A stretch of 48,292 bases of DNA from contig JAGFJD010000340.1 of NCBI GenBank assembly GCA_024102975.1, positions 1 to 48,292 on the forward strand, given 5' to 3'. The notes beneath the pieces are model-generated. The model saw only the letters and a program-made list of their open reading frames with translations, searched no databases and had not been told where the DNA came from. Below are positions 22,715-32,572 of this stretch, piece by piece. Numbering within the stretch: position 1 is the stretch's first letter; every line of letters starts with the position of its first letter. The position numbers were made by a program, and so were the translations under genes. This stretch comes from Phaeodactylibacter sp. (GTDB taxonomy: Bacteria; Bacteroidota; Bacteroidia; Chitinophagales; Saprospiraceae).

Positions 22715-23932
22715 TCAGGCAAACAAGGCGATCAGGAAGGTCCCGACCGTTACAATGAAACCGGCCATGAAGATATTATAGGAAATGGACAAGTAGCGGT
22801 ACTTCTTGTCGAGGACTTTTCCGAGGTAGTACAGATCCCGGACCATATTGCCGTAGAGCAGGCTGCTGTCATTGAAAACATCTTCCATAGCCTCCTCGAA
22901 CTGGTCGAGGCTCAGGGTGACGAAGTTGCCGAAGAAAGCCACATTGCGCCGCACTTCCTCCATCGGGGTGCCTTCCCGGTTGAGCATGGTGACTTTGGGG
23001 CGGGCGGAGAGGACGGCAAAAATGAGGCTGGCCAGGCCGGTGACCAGAAAGATGACGACAGGCAGTAAGATTTGCGGGTTGTTCTCTCCGATATTGCGAT
23101 AAGAGAGGAAGGTGATGAGCACACTGATCAGGATGGCATTGACGCTGATCATGATATTGGCCTTGTTGTCGGCGATGGCGCTCAGGTTGATGTGGTTCCG
23201 GTAGTTGGACCGGAAGAAAGTCTGTATGCCCCGTGCCGGCACTTTTTGCTCTATGCCTCCCAGCCGGTTATCCCAGCCTCCTTTTTTGTCCTGTTGTTTT
23301 TCCACCAGCTTTCGGCAGTTGTGGATGGCCTGGGCCAGGAGGGGTTGAAAGTGAGTCTGGGCGTAGTGCGTGTGCAGCTTGACCCGCAGCAGTTCTTCCA
23401 GGAGTATCCTGGCCCACTCCGTTTTGTCGTATTTTTCCCCGAGCAGGAACTCGCGTTCCAGGCGGAGCAGGGGCAGCCCCGTTTCGGGTTCCTGCAGGTA
23501 GGTGGCAGCTTGCGCGGCGTCGCTCAGCATCCATGCGGCTTCTCCGGAGGCAGGCAGGCCTTCTGCAACAACATGGATGCAGTGCAATACGGCCTCCTGT
23601 TGTTCTTTTGGATAGCCGGCCTCTTTAAAGAACTGCCGGGCGAACTCGGCGCTGAAGTGGCCCGGCTCGCGGTAGTCGTATAAATATCCGGTGGGGAACA
23701 ACCAGGCGGCGAGCAGGGCATGCTTCCGGGCTTCCCCGCCGGCGTTTTCCCCCCCGGCGATTTCCTGGACCCGGCTGGCCACCGCATTGGCAAAAGCATA
23801 GTTGTGGACGAGCAGGCGCCCGTCCTGCCGCTGCCCGAACAGCCGCAGGACAAAAGCCCGGGCCTGTCCGATGATGGCCGTTTCTTCCGGCTGGGCGCCC
23901 CGCCCTTCTGTTTCCTTCATCTTCTCTGACAT
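22715..23932 (-). CDS. degenerate HD domain fused to a DUF5706/PycTM membrane domain
   Basis: A 405-residue protein. Residues about 20-215 align by eye with HD phosphohydrolases, but the metal-binding residues are replaced: the family motif AAWFHDTGY reads AAWLFPTGY, and the earlier second His of the H..EH pattern is missing (HNYAFANAV). The C-terminal half contains LSAIADNKANIMISVNAILIS, two adjacent membrane helices, LSARPKVT and a final helix pair. This is the pattern of the PycTM family (DUF5706), the membrane effector type found in Pycsar anti-phage systems. No cyclase gene of the Pycsar type is adjacent. It could be a housekeeping homologue that senses a nucleotide through the dead HD domain, or an orphan effector. 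Confidence 0.8.
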   Translation of the reverse strand: MSEKMKETEGRGAQPEETAIIGQARAFVLRLFGQRQDGRLLVHNYAFANAVASRVQEIAGGENAGGEARKHALLAAWLFPTGYLYDYREPGHFSAEFARQFFKEAGYPKEQQEAVLHCIHVVAEGLPASGEAAWMLSDAAQAATYLQEPETGLPLLRLEREFLLGEKYDKTEWARILLEELLRVKLHTHYAQTHFQPLLAQAIHNCRKLVEKQQDKKGGWDNRLGGIEQKVPARGIQTFFRSNYRNHINLSAIADNKANIMISVNAILISVLITFLSYRNIGENNPQILLPVVIFLVTGLASLIFAVLSARPKVTMLNREGTPMEEVRRNVAFFGNFVTLSLDQFEEAMEDVFNDSSLLYGNMVRDLYYLGKVLDKKYRYLSISYNIFMAGFIVTVGTFLIALFA

Positions 23933-24009
23933 ATTGGAGTAATATACGAAAATTCGGAATTCACTGTTTCATGGTTTTACAGCTTCCGTGTACCCTGGCG
24001 GTCATACCC

Positions 24010-24984
24010 CTATCTCTTCCGCTCCGTGACAAAAGTGACCAGGTCGGCGAGGGATTGCCGGGCGGGGGATTCGGGGAAGGCCTGCAGCAGCTCAAAAGCC
24101 TGGCGCCGGTAATCCTCCATGGCATTTCGGGCATATTCCAGGCCGCCGCTGCCGCGAACGAAGGCCACAACTTCCTGGACCCGGTCGGGTTTATCGCTAT
24201 GGCGGCGGATGGTTTTGATGATCCTTCGCCGGTCGGATCCGGAAGCCTGGCGCAGGGCATAGATGAGGGGGAGGGTCAGTTTCTTTTCTTTGATGTCGAT
24301 GCCCAGGGGTTTGCCGACGTCATCGGTGCCGAAGTCGAAGAGGTCGTCCCGGATTTGGAAGGCGATGCCGATCTTTTCGCCAAACAGGCGCATGCGTTCG
24401 ATCACTTCCGGGTCTTTAGTGGCGGAGGCAGCGCCGGCGCTGCAGGCCGCGGCGATAAGGGAAGCGGTTTTCTGCCGGATGATCTCGTAGTAGACGTTCT
24501 CCTCGATGTCCAGCCGTCGGGCCTTTTCGATCTGCAGCAGTTCTCCTTCGCTCATGGCCTTTACGGCATCGGAAACGATTTCCAGCAGTTGGTACTGTTT
24601 GCTGCGCAGGGCGAGCAGCATGCCCTGGGAGAAGAGGTAGTCGCCAACCAGTACGGCGATTTTGTTTTTCCAGAGGGCGTTGATGGAGAAGAACCCGCGC
24701 CTTTCGTAGGAATCGTCGACCACGTCGTCATGGACGAGGGTGGCGGTATGGAGCAGCTCGACCAGGGAAGCGGCCGTGAAGGTAGCGTCGGTGACGGCGC
24801 CGCAGGCTTTGGCGGCGAGGAATACGAACATGGGACGCACCTGCTTGCCTTTTCGCCGCACGATATAGAAAGTGATCTTATCCAATAACGGGACGGGGCT
24901 TCGCATGGCTTCCCGGAAGCGGGATTCGAACACCCTGAGTTCTTCATCGATCGGCCCCTTTATGGAATTGAGCGACTTGGCCAT
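24010..24984 (-). CDS. all-trans polyprenyl diphosphate synthase
   Basis: A 324-residue trans-isoprenyl transferase with the first aspartate-rich motif HDDVVDD (Asp86, Asp87, Asp90), the substrate region GKQVRP near the N-terminus, and the second motif AFQIRDDLFDF. It elongates IPP onto an allylic diphosphate to make the side chain of menaquinone, the quinone that would feed N2O respiration in this type of bacterium. The residues before the first motif (LVELLHTATLV) are small, which is compatible with a long product. It is a cytoplasmic or membrane-associated enzyme, transcribed alone from an exact -7 box 20 nt upstream. Confidence 0.92.
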   Translation of the reverse strand: MAKSLNSIKGPIDEELRVFESRFREAMRSPVPLLDKITFYIVRRKGKQVRPMFVFLAAKACGAVTDATFTAASLVELLHTATLVHDDVVDDSYERRGFFSINALWKNKIAVLVGDYLFSQGMLLALRSKQYQLLEIVSDAVKAMSEGELLQIEKARRLDIEENVYYEIIRQKTASLIAAACSAGAASATKDPEVIERMRLFGEKIGIAFQIRDDLFDFGTDDVGKPLGIDIKEKKLTLPLIYALRQASGSDRRRIIKTIRRHSDKPDRVQEVVAFVRGSGGLEYARNAMEDYRRQAFELLQAFPESPARQSLADLVTFVTERKR

Positions 24985-25003
24985 TCTTCTGGTTTTGTCC
25001 GCC

Positions 25004-25011
25004 CAAAGCTA
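25004..25011 (-). promoter_or_regulatory. -7 box of the polyprenyl synthase gene
   Basis: On the minus strand TAGCTTTG is an exact TAnnTTTG match ending 19 nt before the ATG at 24984. The -33 element is not clear. Confidence 0.5.
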
Positions 25012-25037
25012 CAAAACTTTACGGTTGGTCGACTCCT

Positions 25038-26696
25038 TCAGCGCACCAATACCTGAAAACGGCGCGCCAGCCGGTCGCCCCCTTTGATAACGAGGAGGTA
25101 CCTGCCGGGAGGCACCCGGCTCAGGTTCAGGCTTTTGACCTGGTCGCCCTGCGGCTGGCGGGGGAAATCCATTTTGGCGACAGGCTGCCAGCCTGGGTTG
25201 ATCAATTGTATGGTGACGTCGCAGTTCTGAGGCAGGTAATACTTTATGGTGATATCTCCATTTTCATTCGGGACAACTTTGGGGAAGGGAGACCAGTCGC
25301 TGGGGTCGGCGGCGGCGGGTTCCGGTTCGCGGGGGATGGAGGAGACATTATGGCTGGCCGGCGGTGGAGGGGCCGGCCGGGACGATTCGCGGTCATTTTG
25401 GGCCAGCGGCCCACCGACCTGTGGCCGGGGGGCGGGCGACGTGGCGTTGTCGTTGCTGATGGTCACCACATCGCCGGTCGGCGGGTTCCAGATATTCAGG
25501 CCTCGGGGCGTGTCGAATATGTTATTGTGGCTCACTTCCCCCACCTGGTAGGCCAGGTCCGTTTTGATAGTCCGGATTTCTATCTTTTCCCGGTCGACGA
25601 AAATCCATTTGAACTGGTTGAACCTTCCGCTGGCGCGGGTCCAGGACTTGTTGTCGTTATTGTCGCGCAGGGGGGCGCCCCAGCAGCCCTCGCCGATATA
25701 TACCGACCCGGTTTTATCGTCCCGGATGAAGCCCTCATCACTTCCGGGGCCGTTATCCGGGCGTATGGGGTAAGTGGTTTTCACCACATGGGCATCGGAC
25801 TCCATCACTACGTTCACGCCGTATTTATGGAAGAGGGGTGCCCAATGGAGCCACAATTCGTCCTGTTCGGGTTTTGCCCGGGTGTGGGGGCGCATCGCCT
25901 GGTGATACTGGGCCATTTTCCAGATGACATTGCTGCTGGCCTTCAGGTCCCCTTCCAGCCATATCCGCTGGCTTTCGCCCGGGGCGATCAGGGTATTGAG
26001 GGTGTAGATGCGGAAGAGGTTGCCACCCAGGGTGAGGGCGTAGTATACGTCGCTGCTGATCACGTCGAAAAGCTCGGTGATGGAGCTGTTTTCCCGCTCG
26101 TGATTGCCCCGAGCCGGGATGATGGGGAAAATCCTGCCATCACTTCCAATGGTTTCCTGCCAGTCGTCGAACCATTCGCGCCATTCCGGGGCCGTATCGC
26201 CGCCGGTCATATCGCCGTCGAACACGACGCAATGGGGCCGCAGCTTGCTGACCAGCTGGTTGGCGTCCCGCCGGGCTTCCCGGTTATTGCGGCTGTCTCC
26301 GCCGGCAATGATGGAGAGGCGCTCATTGGGGGTATTGGGGGCTGTTTTGAAGGAATATCGCTGGCTGACCGACCTGCTGTCTTTCACAATGAAATAGTAG
26401 ACCGTATTGGGTTGCAGGCCGGAAAGCCGGACGAAGTGGTTGTTCATTCCCCGCGACAAGATGATGCGATCCGGGCGCCGTTGGTTGCGGTAGGCATCTA
26501 CATTGGAGCCGAAATCAATGACGTCGTAAAACAATACGGGGTTGTCGCCCGATTCCTGATCCCAGCCGACAACCATGGATGTGGCTGGGTCGGTGCGCCA
26601 CATACAGCGGAATCGCTTGCTATCGGCTCTGGATACCCAGGCGAGGCAGAAGGTGAGGAGTAACGTCAGTAACAGCCGGCGGCTTCTTATCAGCAT
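25038..26696 (-). CDS. secreted purple-acid-phosphatase-like metallophosphoesterase
   Basis: About 552 residues counted from MLIRSRRLLL, which opens a good Sec signal; an ATG 75 nt upstream would bury the signal and is less likely. An N-terminal fibronectin-III-like domain (MVVGWDQESGDNPVLFYDV to NTVYYFIV) is followed by a calcineurin-like phosphoesterase domain. Its metal motifs are GGDSRNN, VFDGDMTGG, RGNHE, QYHQAM and ESDAH. After a Pro-rich linker (about residues 425-475) comes a final beta-domain (DITIKYYLPQNCDVTIQLIN to the C-terminus) that resembles type IX secretion sorting domains, although its last residues are atypical. The protein is probably exported to the cell surface and hydrolyses phosphate esters; the substrate is unknown. 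Confidence 0.88.
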   Translation of the reverse strand: MLIRSRRLLLTLLLTFCLAWVSRADSKRFRCMWRTDPATSMVVGWDQESGDNPVLFYDVIDFGSNVDAYRNQRRPDRIILSRGMNNHFVRLSGLQPNTVYYFIVKDSRSVSQRYSFKTAPNTPNERLSIIAGGDSRNNREARRDANQLVSKLRPHCVVFDGDMTGGDTAPEWREWFDDWQETIGSDGRIFPIIPARGNHERENSSITELFDVISSDVYYALTLGGNLFRIYTLNTLIAPGESQRIWLEGDLKASSNVIWKMAQYHQAMRPHTRAKPEQDELWLHWAPLFHKYGVNVVMESDAHVVKTTYPIRPDNGPGSDEGFIRDDKTGSVYIGEGCWGAPLRDNNDNKSWTRASGRFNQFKWIFVDREKIEIRTIKTDLAYQVGEVSHNNIFDTPRGLNIWNPPTGDVVTISNDNATSPAPRPQVGGPLAQNDRESSRPAPPPPASHNVSSIPREPEPAAADPSDWSPFPKVVPNENGDITIKYYLPQNCDVTIQLINPGWQPVAKMDFPRQPQGDQVKSLNLSRVPPGRYLLVIKGGDRLARRFQVLVR

Positions 26697-27080
26697 CAAT
26701 TCGCGTTTAATTTGGTAGATGGTGACACAACAAATAACACCCCGAGGTGCCTGCAGATGCAAAGATTGCATTAACTTTCCGGCAAATCAAGGCTAAGAGT
26801 ACAGTAGAATCATTTCATAGGCCTGCGATGCTGGGCTTGCTTCAGATTGGGATAATTACAAAGCTTTACCCGGGCGTTTTATTGTGTGTTTACGGAGGAA
26901 AAAACGCAAGGTTACAGGTAAATCCTGCCCCGCCCTTCTGCGCGTTCCAGTTTGTGAGGCAAAAATTAGAATCTACCCTTTAAACCCCATAAATTTGCCC
27001 GGAATCCAAATCCGCTAACCGGCAACATAAAGAGTAAACCAGCAATCCCTCTGCCTTGTTGCGGCACTAAATCGTTAAAG
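26697..27080. other. intergenic region between divergent metallophosphatase and glyA genes
   Basis: No gene or strong hairpin is seen. The region must contain two divergent promoters, but no exact TAnnTTTG box was found at a suitable distance on either strand. Confidence 0.4.
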
Positions 27081-28370
27081 ATGGCAAAAGATAGTTTAGT
27101 TTTCAACTTAATCCAGAAGGAATTACAACGGCAGCAGAAAGGCGCCGAGCTGATCGCTTCCGAGAATTTTGCGAGCCCCCAGGTCATGGAAGCCACGGGT
27201 AGTTGCCTGACCAATAAATATGCGGAGGGTTACCCGGGCAAGCGGTACTACGGAGGCTGCGAGTTTGTCGATGAGTTGGAACAGCTGGCTATCGATCGCC
27301 TCCGGCAGTTGTTTGGCGCTGAATTCGCCAATGTTCAACCCCATTCCGGCGCACAGGCCAACGCTGCTGTTTTCCTGGCGGTGCTCCGGCCGGGCGACCG
27401 CATCCTGGGGTTCGACCTCTCCCACGGCGGCCATCTTTCCCACGGATCGCCGGTGAACTACTCCGGCAAGGTTTATGAACCCCACTTCTACGGGGTGGAG
27501 AAGGATACCGGAATTATCGACATGGACAAAGTGGAGGCGAAGGCCCTGGAAGTGAAGCCCCGGCTGATCATCTGTGGCGCTTCTGCTTATTCCCGCGACT
27601 GGGACTATGAGCGTTTCCGCGCTATTGCCGACCGGGTTGGCGCCCTGTTGCTGGCCGATATCGCTCATCCGGCGGGCCTCATTGCCGCCGGCTTGCTCCG
27701 AAGCCCCATGGAGCATTGCCACATCGTCACTTCTACTACCCATAAGACCCTTCGTGGCCCGCGGGGCGGCATCATCATGATGGGCAGGGACTTTGACAAC
27801 CCCTGGGGGCGCAAGACCAAGAAAGGCAGCCCCATCAGGATGTCGGCCGTGCTGAACAGCGGGGTGTTTCCCGGCATGCAGGGCGGGCCGCTGGAACACG
27901 TCATCGCCGCCAAGGCTGTCGCTTTCGGTGAAGCGCTGCAGCCCTCCTTCAAAGTTTATGCTCAACAGGTGATCAACAACGCGCAGGCCATGGCCGGTGC
28001 CTTTGTGGAGAAGGGCTATAAGGTCATATCCGGCGGAACCGACAACCACCTCATGCTGATCGACCTGCGCTCCAAAAACGTCACGGGGAAAGTGGCGGAA
28101 AAAGCCCTGGAACGGGCCGACATCACCCTCAACAAAAACATGGTGCCCTTCGACACGCAGACGCCCTTTGTCACTTCCGGCATCCGGGTGGGGTCCGCCG
28201 CAATCACGACCCGCGGCCTTAAAGAGGCCGATTGCCGAAAGATCGTCGACTGGATCGACGCGGTCATTTCCGACCCGGAGAACGAAAAGCTGATCGACGA
28301 CACCCGCCGGCAGGTCAATGCGTTTATGGAGCGCTTTCCCCTCTATGAGGAGATCAACATGCCGGCATAG
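27081..28370 (+). CDS. glyA: serine hydroxymethyltransferase
   Basis: A 429-residue PLP enzyme that interconverts serine and glycine with tetrahydrofolate. The signature features are all present: [19 protein letters not shown] near the N-terminus, [14 protein letters not shown], the [14 protein letters not shown] loop with the Asp that binds the pyridine nitrogen, and the PLP lysine in [14 protein letters not shown] (Lys222). The length is typical for bacterial enzymes. It is cytoplasmic. It starts at the first ATG, and the enzyme family begins close to the [14 protein letters not shown] sequence seen. A strong bidirectional-looking terminator follows directly. Confidence 0.97.
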   Translation: MAKDSLVFNLIQKELQRQQKGAELIASENFASPQVMEATGSCLTNKYAEGYPGKRYYGGCEFVDELEQLAIDRLRQLFGAEFANVQPHSGAQANAAVFLAVLRPGDRILGFDLSHGGHLSHGSPVNYSGKVYEPHFYGVEKDTGIIDMDKVEAKALEVKPRLIICGASAYSRDWDYERFRAIADRVGALLLADIAHPAGLIAAGLLRSPMEHCHIVTSTTHKTLRGPRGGIIMMGRDFDNPWGRKTKKGSPIRMSAVLNSGVFPGMQGGPLEHVIAAKAVAFGEALQPSFKVYAQQVINNAQAMAGAFVEKGYKVISGGTDNHLMLIDLRSKNVTGKVAEKALERADITLNKNMVPFDTQTPFVTSGIRVGSAAITTRGLKEADCRKIVDWIDAVISDPENEKLIDDTRRQVNAFMERFPLYEEINMPA

Positions 28371-28376
28371 CATGCT

Positions 28377-28434
28377 AAAAAAAATTGCCTCCGCCTATCT
28401 GCAACAGGCATGAGCAGGCGGAGGCAATTTTTTT
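28377..28434 (+). terminator. intrinsic terminator of glyA
   Basis: An A-run, TTGCCTCCGCC (28385-28395), a 21-nt loop, GGCGGAGGCAA (28417-28427) and a T-run make a textbook hairpin 6 bp after the glyA stop. The A- and T-runs on both sides would also serve the minus strand. Confidence 0.9.
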
Positions 28435-28876
28435 ATCCCTGGAATAGTGGTTGATCTGAAGGAATTTTATTACTTTTAACGACTGGCTTGGTTTATTACG
28501 GGCCAGGTATTTCCCTGACAACACCTATTCTTCTTATAAACGGTGGGCTCCCGGCTTTCCGGTGCCGCACCACCACACTTTTGAGGATATCTAAGACTCT
28601 AAACGGGCCCGGCCGGTGCCTTTGTGTGCCGCGCCGGGCCTTCATTTTATTCTTTGGGAAGCCGTATGGACAGAATAGCCGCCCGGCCAGAAAAAGAAAA
28701 TGCCTTCACTTCATGAAGGCACTTCCCATAAATACAATTAGAATCCCATGATAATAAGTTACGCCGCTGAAGATCAGCGGGCAAAATATGCTTCTTAAAG
28801 GCGGCGGAATCCCAAAGCGCGATAAGGGTTCTGCCCACCTGGTTTTTTACATCTCTTGCCGGCTGGGCCGCCACGC
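28435..28876. other. gene-free interval
   Basis: Short open frames exist on both strands, but they have no start context or family features. The only clear structure is an 8-bp-arm hairpin TGCCTTCA/TGAAGGCA (28701-28708 and 28714-28721). Confidence 0.45.
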
Positions 28877-29452
28877 TCAGAAGACGATCGTGACGCCGGC
28901 AGTGGCCATCCGGTCTTTAATAACGTGATATTCTCTAATAGGAACGGCCGGAAACAACCCATGATTGTATCTGAGGTGTAATTTTCCCCATTTTTCGAGT
29001 TGCAGGCTCACTCCCGCCATCCAGCCGGCGTCAAGACGCATCTCCAATTCCTCAAAATATTTGACCTCGACGAATTCCGTGATATATACATTTCGGCTTC
29101 GGGCCACTACACCTACATAAACACCCGTCTCGATGAACCAGTTCCCGGAGGCCCGGTAATCCAGGTGCAGGGGCGCATTGGCCTTGAAGAATTCCAGCAC
29201 TTTGCCCTGCCTCTGGTTGTATGGCACGGTATTCTTGGCCAGGGTAATATCTGCTCCCAGCCACAAGCGCCGGTCCAGTTTAAGTGATTGGTATTCCCAT
29301 ATATACATCATGGGTTGCCGGGCTTTTTTCCCGGTGCTGAGGTTGATGAGTTGCACGCCGGTAAAAAAACTACCGTCGACGGGCTGGGCACCTGCCGGGC
29401 CGGCAAAGAAGCCTAGGAGAATAACCAGGATGACAAGCGACGGTTTTTTCAT
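28877..29452 (-). CDS. small outer-membrane beta-barrel-like protein
   Basis: A 191-residue exported protein with a clear signal peptide (GFFAGPAGAQ, cleavage about residue 22). The mature part has alternating hydrophobic strands and aromatic girdle residues (LWLGADITLA, NWFIETGVYVGVVA, AGWMAGVSLQLE), ending in ATAGVTIVF with the terminal Phe typical of outer-membrane barrels. No specific family is recognised. It may form an 8-stranded barrel. It is co-directional with the downstream-lying intergenic stretch only, so no operon context helps. Confidence 0.7.
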   Translation of the reverse strand: MKKPSLVILVILLGFFAGPAGAQPVDGSFFTGVQLINLSTGKKARQPMMYIWEYQSLKLDRRLWLGADITLAKNTVPYNQRQGKVLEFFKANAPLHLDYRASGNWFIETGVYVGVVARSRNVYITEFVEVKYFEELEMRLDAGWMAGVSLQLEKWGKLHLRYNHGLFPAVPIREYHVIKDRMATAGVTIVF

Positions 29453-29586
29453 GTATTAAATGGTCCGGAACACAAAAACGCCGCAAGGTACGGTATTGTT
29501 TTCAGGTATTTGCTTTACCAGAAGCTGGCGGAAAAGGATGCAGCCATAATAACTCTTCGCGGGGGAAAAATATTGTTTGCTCAACG

Positions 29587-29630
29587 GCAACAGGTTTCCC
29601 CATCCTTTCAGGGACAGGAAAACCTGTTGC
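29587..29630. terminator. hairpin between the barrel protein and the di-heme protein genes
   Basis: GCAACAGGTTT (29587-29597) and AAACCTGTTGC (29620-29630) are perfect 11-bp arms with a 22-nt loop, 40 bp after the stop codon of the MauG-like gene on the minus strand. Confidence 0.6.
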
Positions 29631-29669
29631 TGCGAAGTATATCTCACTTTACAGGAACCTGAAATGCCT

Positions 29670-31178
29670 TCACTTTACCAAAACCACTTTTTTCGTGGCC
29701 ATTTGGTTCCCTGCCTGCAGGCGGACGATATAAATGCCGCTGCCCAGGCCATTCATGGCCAATCCTACCTCGTATCTGCCTTCATCTTGTTGTGTGGAGA
29801 CGACCGTCCGGACTTTCTCCCCGGAAAGGCTGAATACATCCAGTTGGACATTAGCTTTTTCCGGGAGGTAATAAGCCAGGCGGGTGGCCTCGCCGAATGG
29901 GTTGCCTTCCAGGATGTCCAGGCTCAGCTCGCTTGCCGGGGCATCGAAGGGCATAGTGCCTGGCAGCCTGTTCTGCGAAGGTACATACCCATCTGACAAA
30001 GTCTTCATAAAAGCTACGATGGCGTCTTCTTCCGCGTTGGTCAGGCCCAGGTTGCCAAGTTCGGCGGTATTGACATTTGCGGCTACCTCCGGCGGGGGCC
30101 AGTTGGCGCTGACAACATCTCTCGTATTGTAGAAGTGGACCACCTCTTTCAGAGATTTGAAGACCCCGTTGTGCATGTAGGCTTTGGGGAAGCCATTGCC
30201 CGGCCGTTTGTCCACGTTTCGGAGCGTGGGCACTTTGTGTTTCCCCAGGTTGGCAGCAGCCATTGCCTCCCAGGCGGCGTTGCCGCTGTTTGCCAGGAAT
30301 TCTCCGAGGCCGTAATCGATCCAGGCGTCGCCCAGGGGGTTGATCGGTTGGCCGTTGACAAAGACCCGATCCATATCGTAGAACGGATTCTCGGGGTTTT
30401 TCGGGACTCCCAGATTGTCAAAAGTGAAGTCGGTGAACAGGGGATAAGGTTCATCGCCGGCGACTTCGCTGACGTGGCACGCGCTGCATTTCCCCTTGCC
30501 GTCGAACAACTCAAGGCCCCAGGCTTCCTGTGCGGTCAGTTCGGCCAGCCCCTGCAGGTAGTAATCGTATTTGGAAGAGAACTGGTTGACCTCCGAAGAA
30601 GCTTCGTAGGCGGCGATGGCCAGGCCCACCCGGTCGTAGTTCATATCGATCTGGGCCTGGGTCGAGTATTGGAGAGGGGTTCCCCAGACCGGTTGCCACA
30701 TCCAGGCGTAGTTGGAAGCGGCGATTTTTTGGAGCACTGCCTTTTTGCTGGGGTTGTTTTGTTCTACCGGGTTCAGGAAAGGCCCGAGAGCCTGTTCGGC
30801 CGCCGGGCTGCCGAGCCGTGCGCCGGTGGCGCGCCCGTCCCAGAAGTTGCCGCCTATGAAAAATCCACCGCCTGCATCATAAAATACCGGGCTGAAAGTA
30901 ACATAGGCGGAGCTGGGAGGCTTCCGGTTGCCGAAGCGCTGGGGCGCCGCCCCCCGGTAGACTGCCCCGTGGAGGTTGATGCCTGCAACCGGGCCGGTAA
31001 ACCCGGTTGACGGAGCATGGCAGGTTGCACAGGACATGCTGTTGGCCGGGCTGGAAATTTTATCAAAGAACAATTTCTTGCCCAATTGTTCCTTCAGCGT
31101 CAGCGAAGAGCTTTGAGCAACCCCTGCCGCTGCTGATCCAATGGCCAGCAACAGGATGATCAGTAACTTTTTTCTCAT
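29670..31178 (-). CDS. di-heme cytochrome c peroxidase/MauG-like protein with type IX sorting tail
   Basis: A 502-residue secreted protein. The signal peptide ends near AGVAQ (residue 22). The first heme motif CATCH (Cys50, Cys53, His54) and second CSACH (Cys231, Cys234, His235) lie in two cytochrome c-like domains, as in CcpA/MauG enzymes. FWDGRATGARLGSPAAEQALGPFLNPVE and HKVPTLRNVDKRPGNGFPKAYMHNGVFKSL are family blocks, the second near the active centre. From about residue 415 a C-terminal domain (LAYYLPEKANVQLDVFSLSGEKVRTV to GIYIVRLQAGNQMATKKVVLVK) is a type A sorting signal for type IX secretion, so the enzyme should be displayed outside the cell. The substrate may be peroxide or an organic molecule. 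Confidence 0.92.
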   Translation of the reverse strand: MRKKLLIILLLAIGSAAAGVAQSSSLTLKEQLGKKLFFDKISSPANSMSCATCHAPSTGFTGPVAGINLHGAVYRGAAPQRFGNRKPPSSAYVTFSPVFYDAGGGFFIGGNFWDGRATGARLGSPAAEQALGPFLNPVEQNNPSKKAVLQKIAASNYAWMWQPVWGTPLQYSTQAQIDMNYDRVGLAIAAYEASSEVNQFSSKYDYYLQGLAELTAQEAWGLELFDGKGKCSACHVSEVAGDEPYPLFTDFTFDNLGVPKNPENPFYDMDRVFVNGQPINPLGDAWIDYGLGEFLANSGNAAWEAMAAANLGKHKVPTLRNVDKRPGNGFPKAYMHNGVFKSLKEVVHFYNTRDVVSANWPPPEVAANVNTAELGNLGLTNAEEDAIVAFMKTLSDGYVPSQNRLPGTMPFDAPASELSLDILEGNPFGEATRLAYYLPEKANVQLDVFSLSGEKVRTVVSTQQDEGRYEVGLAMNGLGSGIYIVRLQAGNQMATKKVVLVK

Positions 31179-31768
31179 GGCGAAAAAATTTAGTTAATTG
31201 TAATCTATGCTTGTAAATTTGTCAGGACGCCGCTGTTCGGAATAAATAAGCCAACGCCTGCCCACAGAATTGCCGGGGCGGTTTTGAAGTGCATACTTGA
31301 ATGAGGGAAAAACAAGGCCACGACGGATGGACAAAAGGGCATCTGCACCCCTGCCTGCCTGCCAGGCATTTCAGCAGACAGGAAGGAGGCATCTTATGAC
31401 GCCCGGATCGCTCCGCCTTACAGGCAGAGGTGGGCCTTATGCAAGCTCTTGAAAATCGGGAGAATAGAATGTCGGCCTGGAGGCTAAGGCCATATTGGCC
31501 GGGAGGTTAGCTGATTCAGGAAATTCGAAGGGCATTTAACGCCTGAAAAATACAGGAGGGATTTTTACAAAACAATGACGAAAATCACTCATATTTTTTT
31601 GTGAGATGTTTTTTTTGAGAAGCCTCCGGCCGGCCCCGGCAAAGAAGAACAAAAATTAACCTGGCTCACTTTGCCTTTTGTAGAAAAAAACGGCTATACC
31701 TTCTATATTAGTAGCAGAGCGAACCATTCCGGGCGACCTTCGCCCCCACATAACCAAAACTACATTTC
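31179..31768. other. 590-bp intergenic region between divergent genes
   Basis: No coding sequence is supported. The left two thirds are GC-mixed without strong palindromes; the last 200 bp are AT-rich and precede the AIM24-family gene. No exact TAnnTTTG box was found close to either start. Confidence 0.45.
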
Positions 31769-32572
31769 ATGAACGCACACGAAATTGACTATCAGATCTA
31801 CGGCGAGGAGATGCAATTCGTCGAAATCGAACTGGACCCCTACGAAACCGTCATTGCCGAAGCCGGCAGTTTCATGATGATGGACGACGGTATCGAGCTG
31901 GCTACCATTTTCGGCGACGGCAGCCACAAAGACGAAAACGAAGGCCTGTGGGGCAAGGTCTTCTCTGCGGGCAAGCGCCTGCTTACCGGCGAGAGCCTGT
32001 TCATGACTGCCTTCACCCACGCCGGCACGGGCAAGAAAAAGGTCTCTTTTGCTTCCCCCTACCCCGGCCGCATCATCCCGCTTGACCTGACGGAGCTGGA
32101 AGGCAAAATCATCTGCCAGAAAGACGCCTTCCTCTGCGCTGCCAAGGGCGTCTCGGTCGGTATCGAGTTCTCCCGGCGCCTGGGCCGCGGTTTCTTCGGC
32201 GGCGAAGGCTTCATCATGCAAAAGCTGGAGGGCGACGGCCTGGCCTTCCTGCACGCCGGCGGCAACATCATAGAAAAAGAACTGGCCATTGGCGAAACCC
32301 TGCGGGTGGATACGGGCTGCCTGGTCGGCTTTACCCGGGACGTGGACTACGACATCGAAATGATCAAGGGGGTGCGCAATATGCTGTTTGGCGGCGAAGG
32401 CCTGTTCTACGCCCGCCTGCAGGGGCCCGGCCGGGTCTGGATACAGTCGCTGCCCTTCAGCCGCCTGGCCGACCGGGTGGTCTCCGCCTCCCGGCAGTAC
32501 GGCGGCAAGGACAAAGGCGAAGGCAGCGTTCTTGGCGGCCTGGGGGATTTGCTGGGCGGGGATAAGTGGTAG
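31769..32572 (+). CDS. TIGR00266/AIM24-family protein
   Basis: A 267-residue cytoplasmic beta-rich protein of the AIM24 family. Recognisable parts are [17 protein letters not shown] near the N-terminus, a Gly-rich region with [48 protein letters not shown] in the middle, and [29 protein letters not shown] near the end. The fold is a TRAP-like beta-prism. The biological role in bacteria is not established; mitochondrial AIM24 helps maintain inner-membrane architecture, which need not apply here. The length fits the family. The gene stands alone. Confidence 0.9.
   Translation: MNAHEIDYQIYGEEMQFVEIELDPYETVIAEAGSFMMMDDGIELATIFGDGSHKDENEGLWGKVFSAGKRLLTGESLFMTAFTHAGTGKKKVSFASPYPGRIIPLDLTELEGKIICQKDAFLCAAKGVSVGIEFSRRLGRGFFGGEGFIMQKLEGDGLAFLHAGGNIIEKELAIGETLRVDTGCLVGFTRDVDYDIEMIKGVRNMLFGGEGLFYARLQGPGRVWIQSLPFSRLADRVVSASRQYGGKDKGEGSVLGGLGDLLGGDKW

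Noticed and set aside
26697-27080. Possible riboswitch upstream of glyA
   Set aside because: No conserved glycine, SAM or THF aptamer core was recognised by eye.
28488-28751. 87-codon plus-strand frame after glyA
   Set aside because: No family features, no start context, and it overlaps a hairpin; treated as non-coding.
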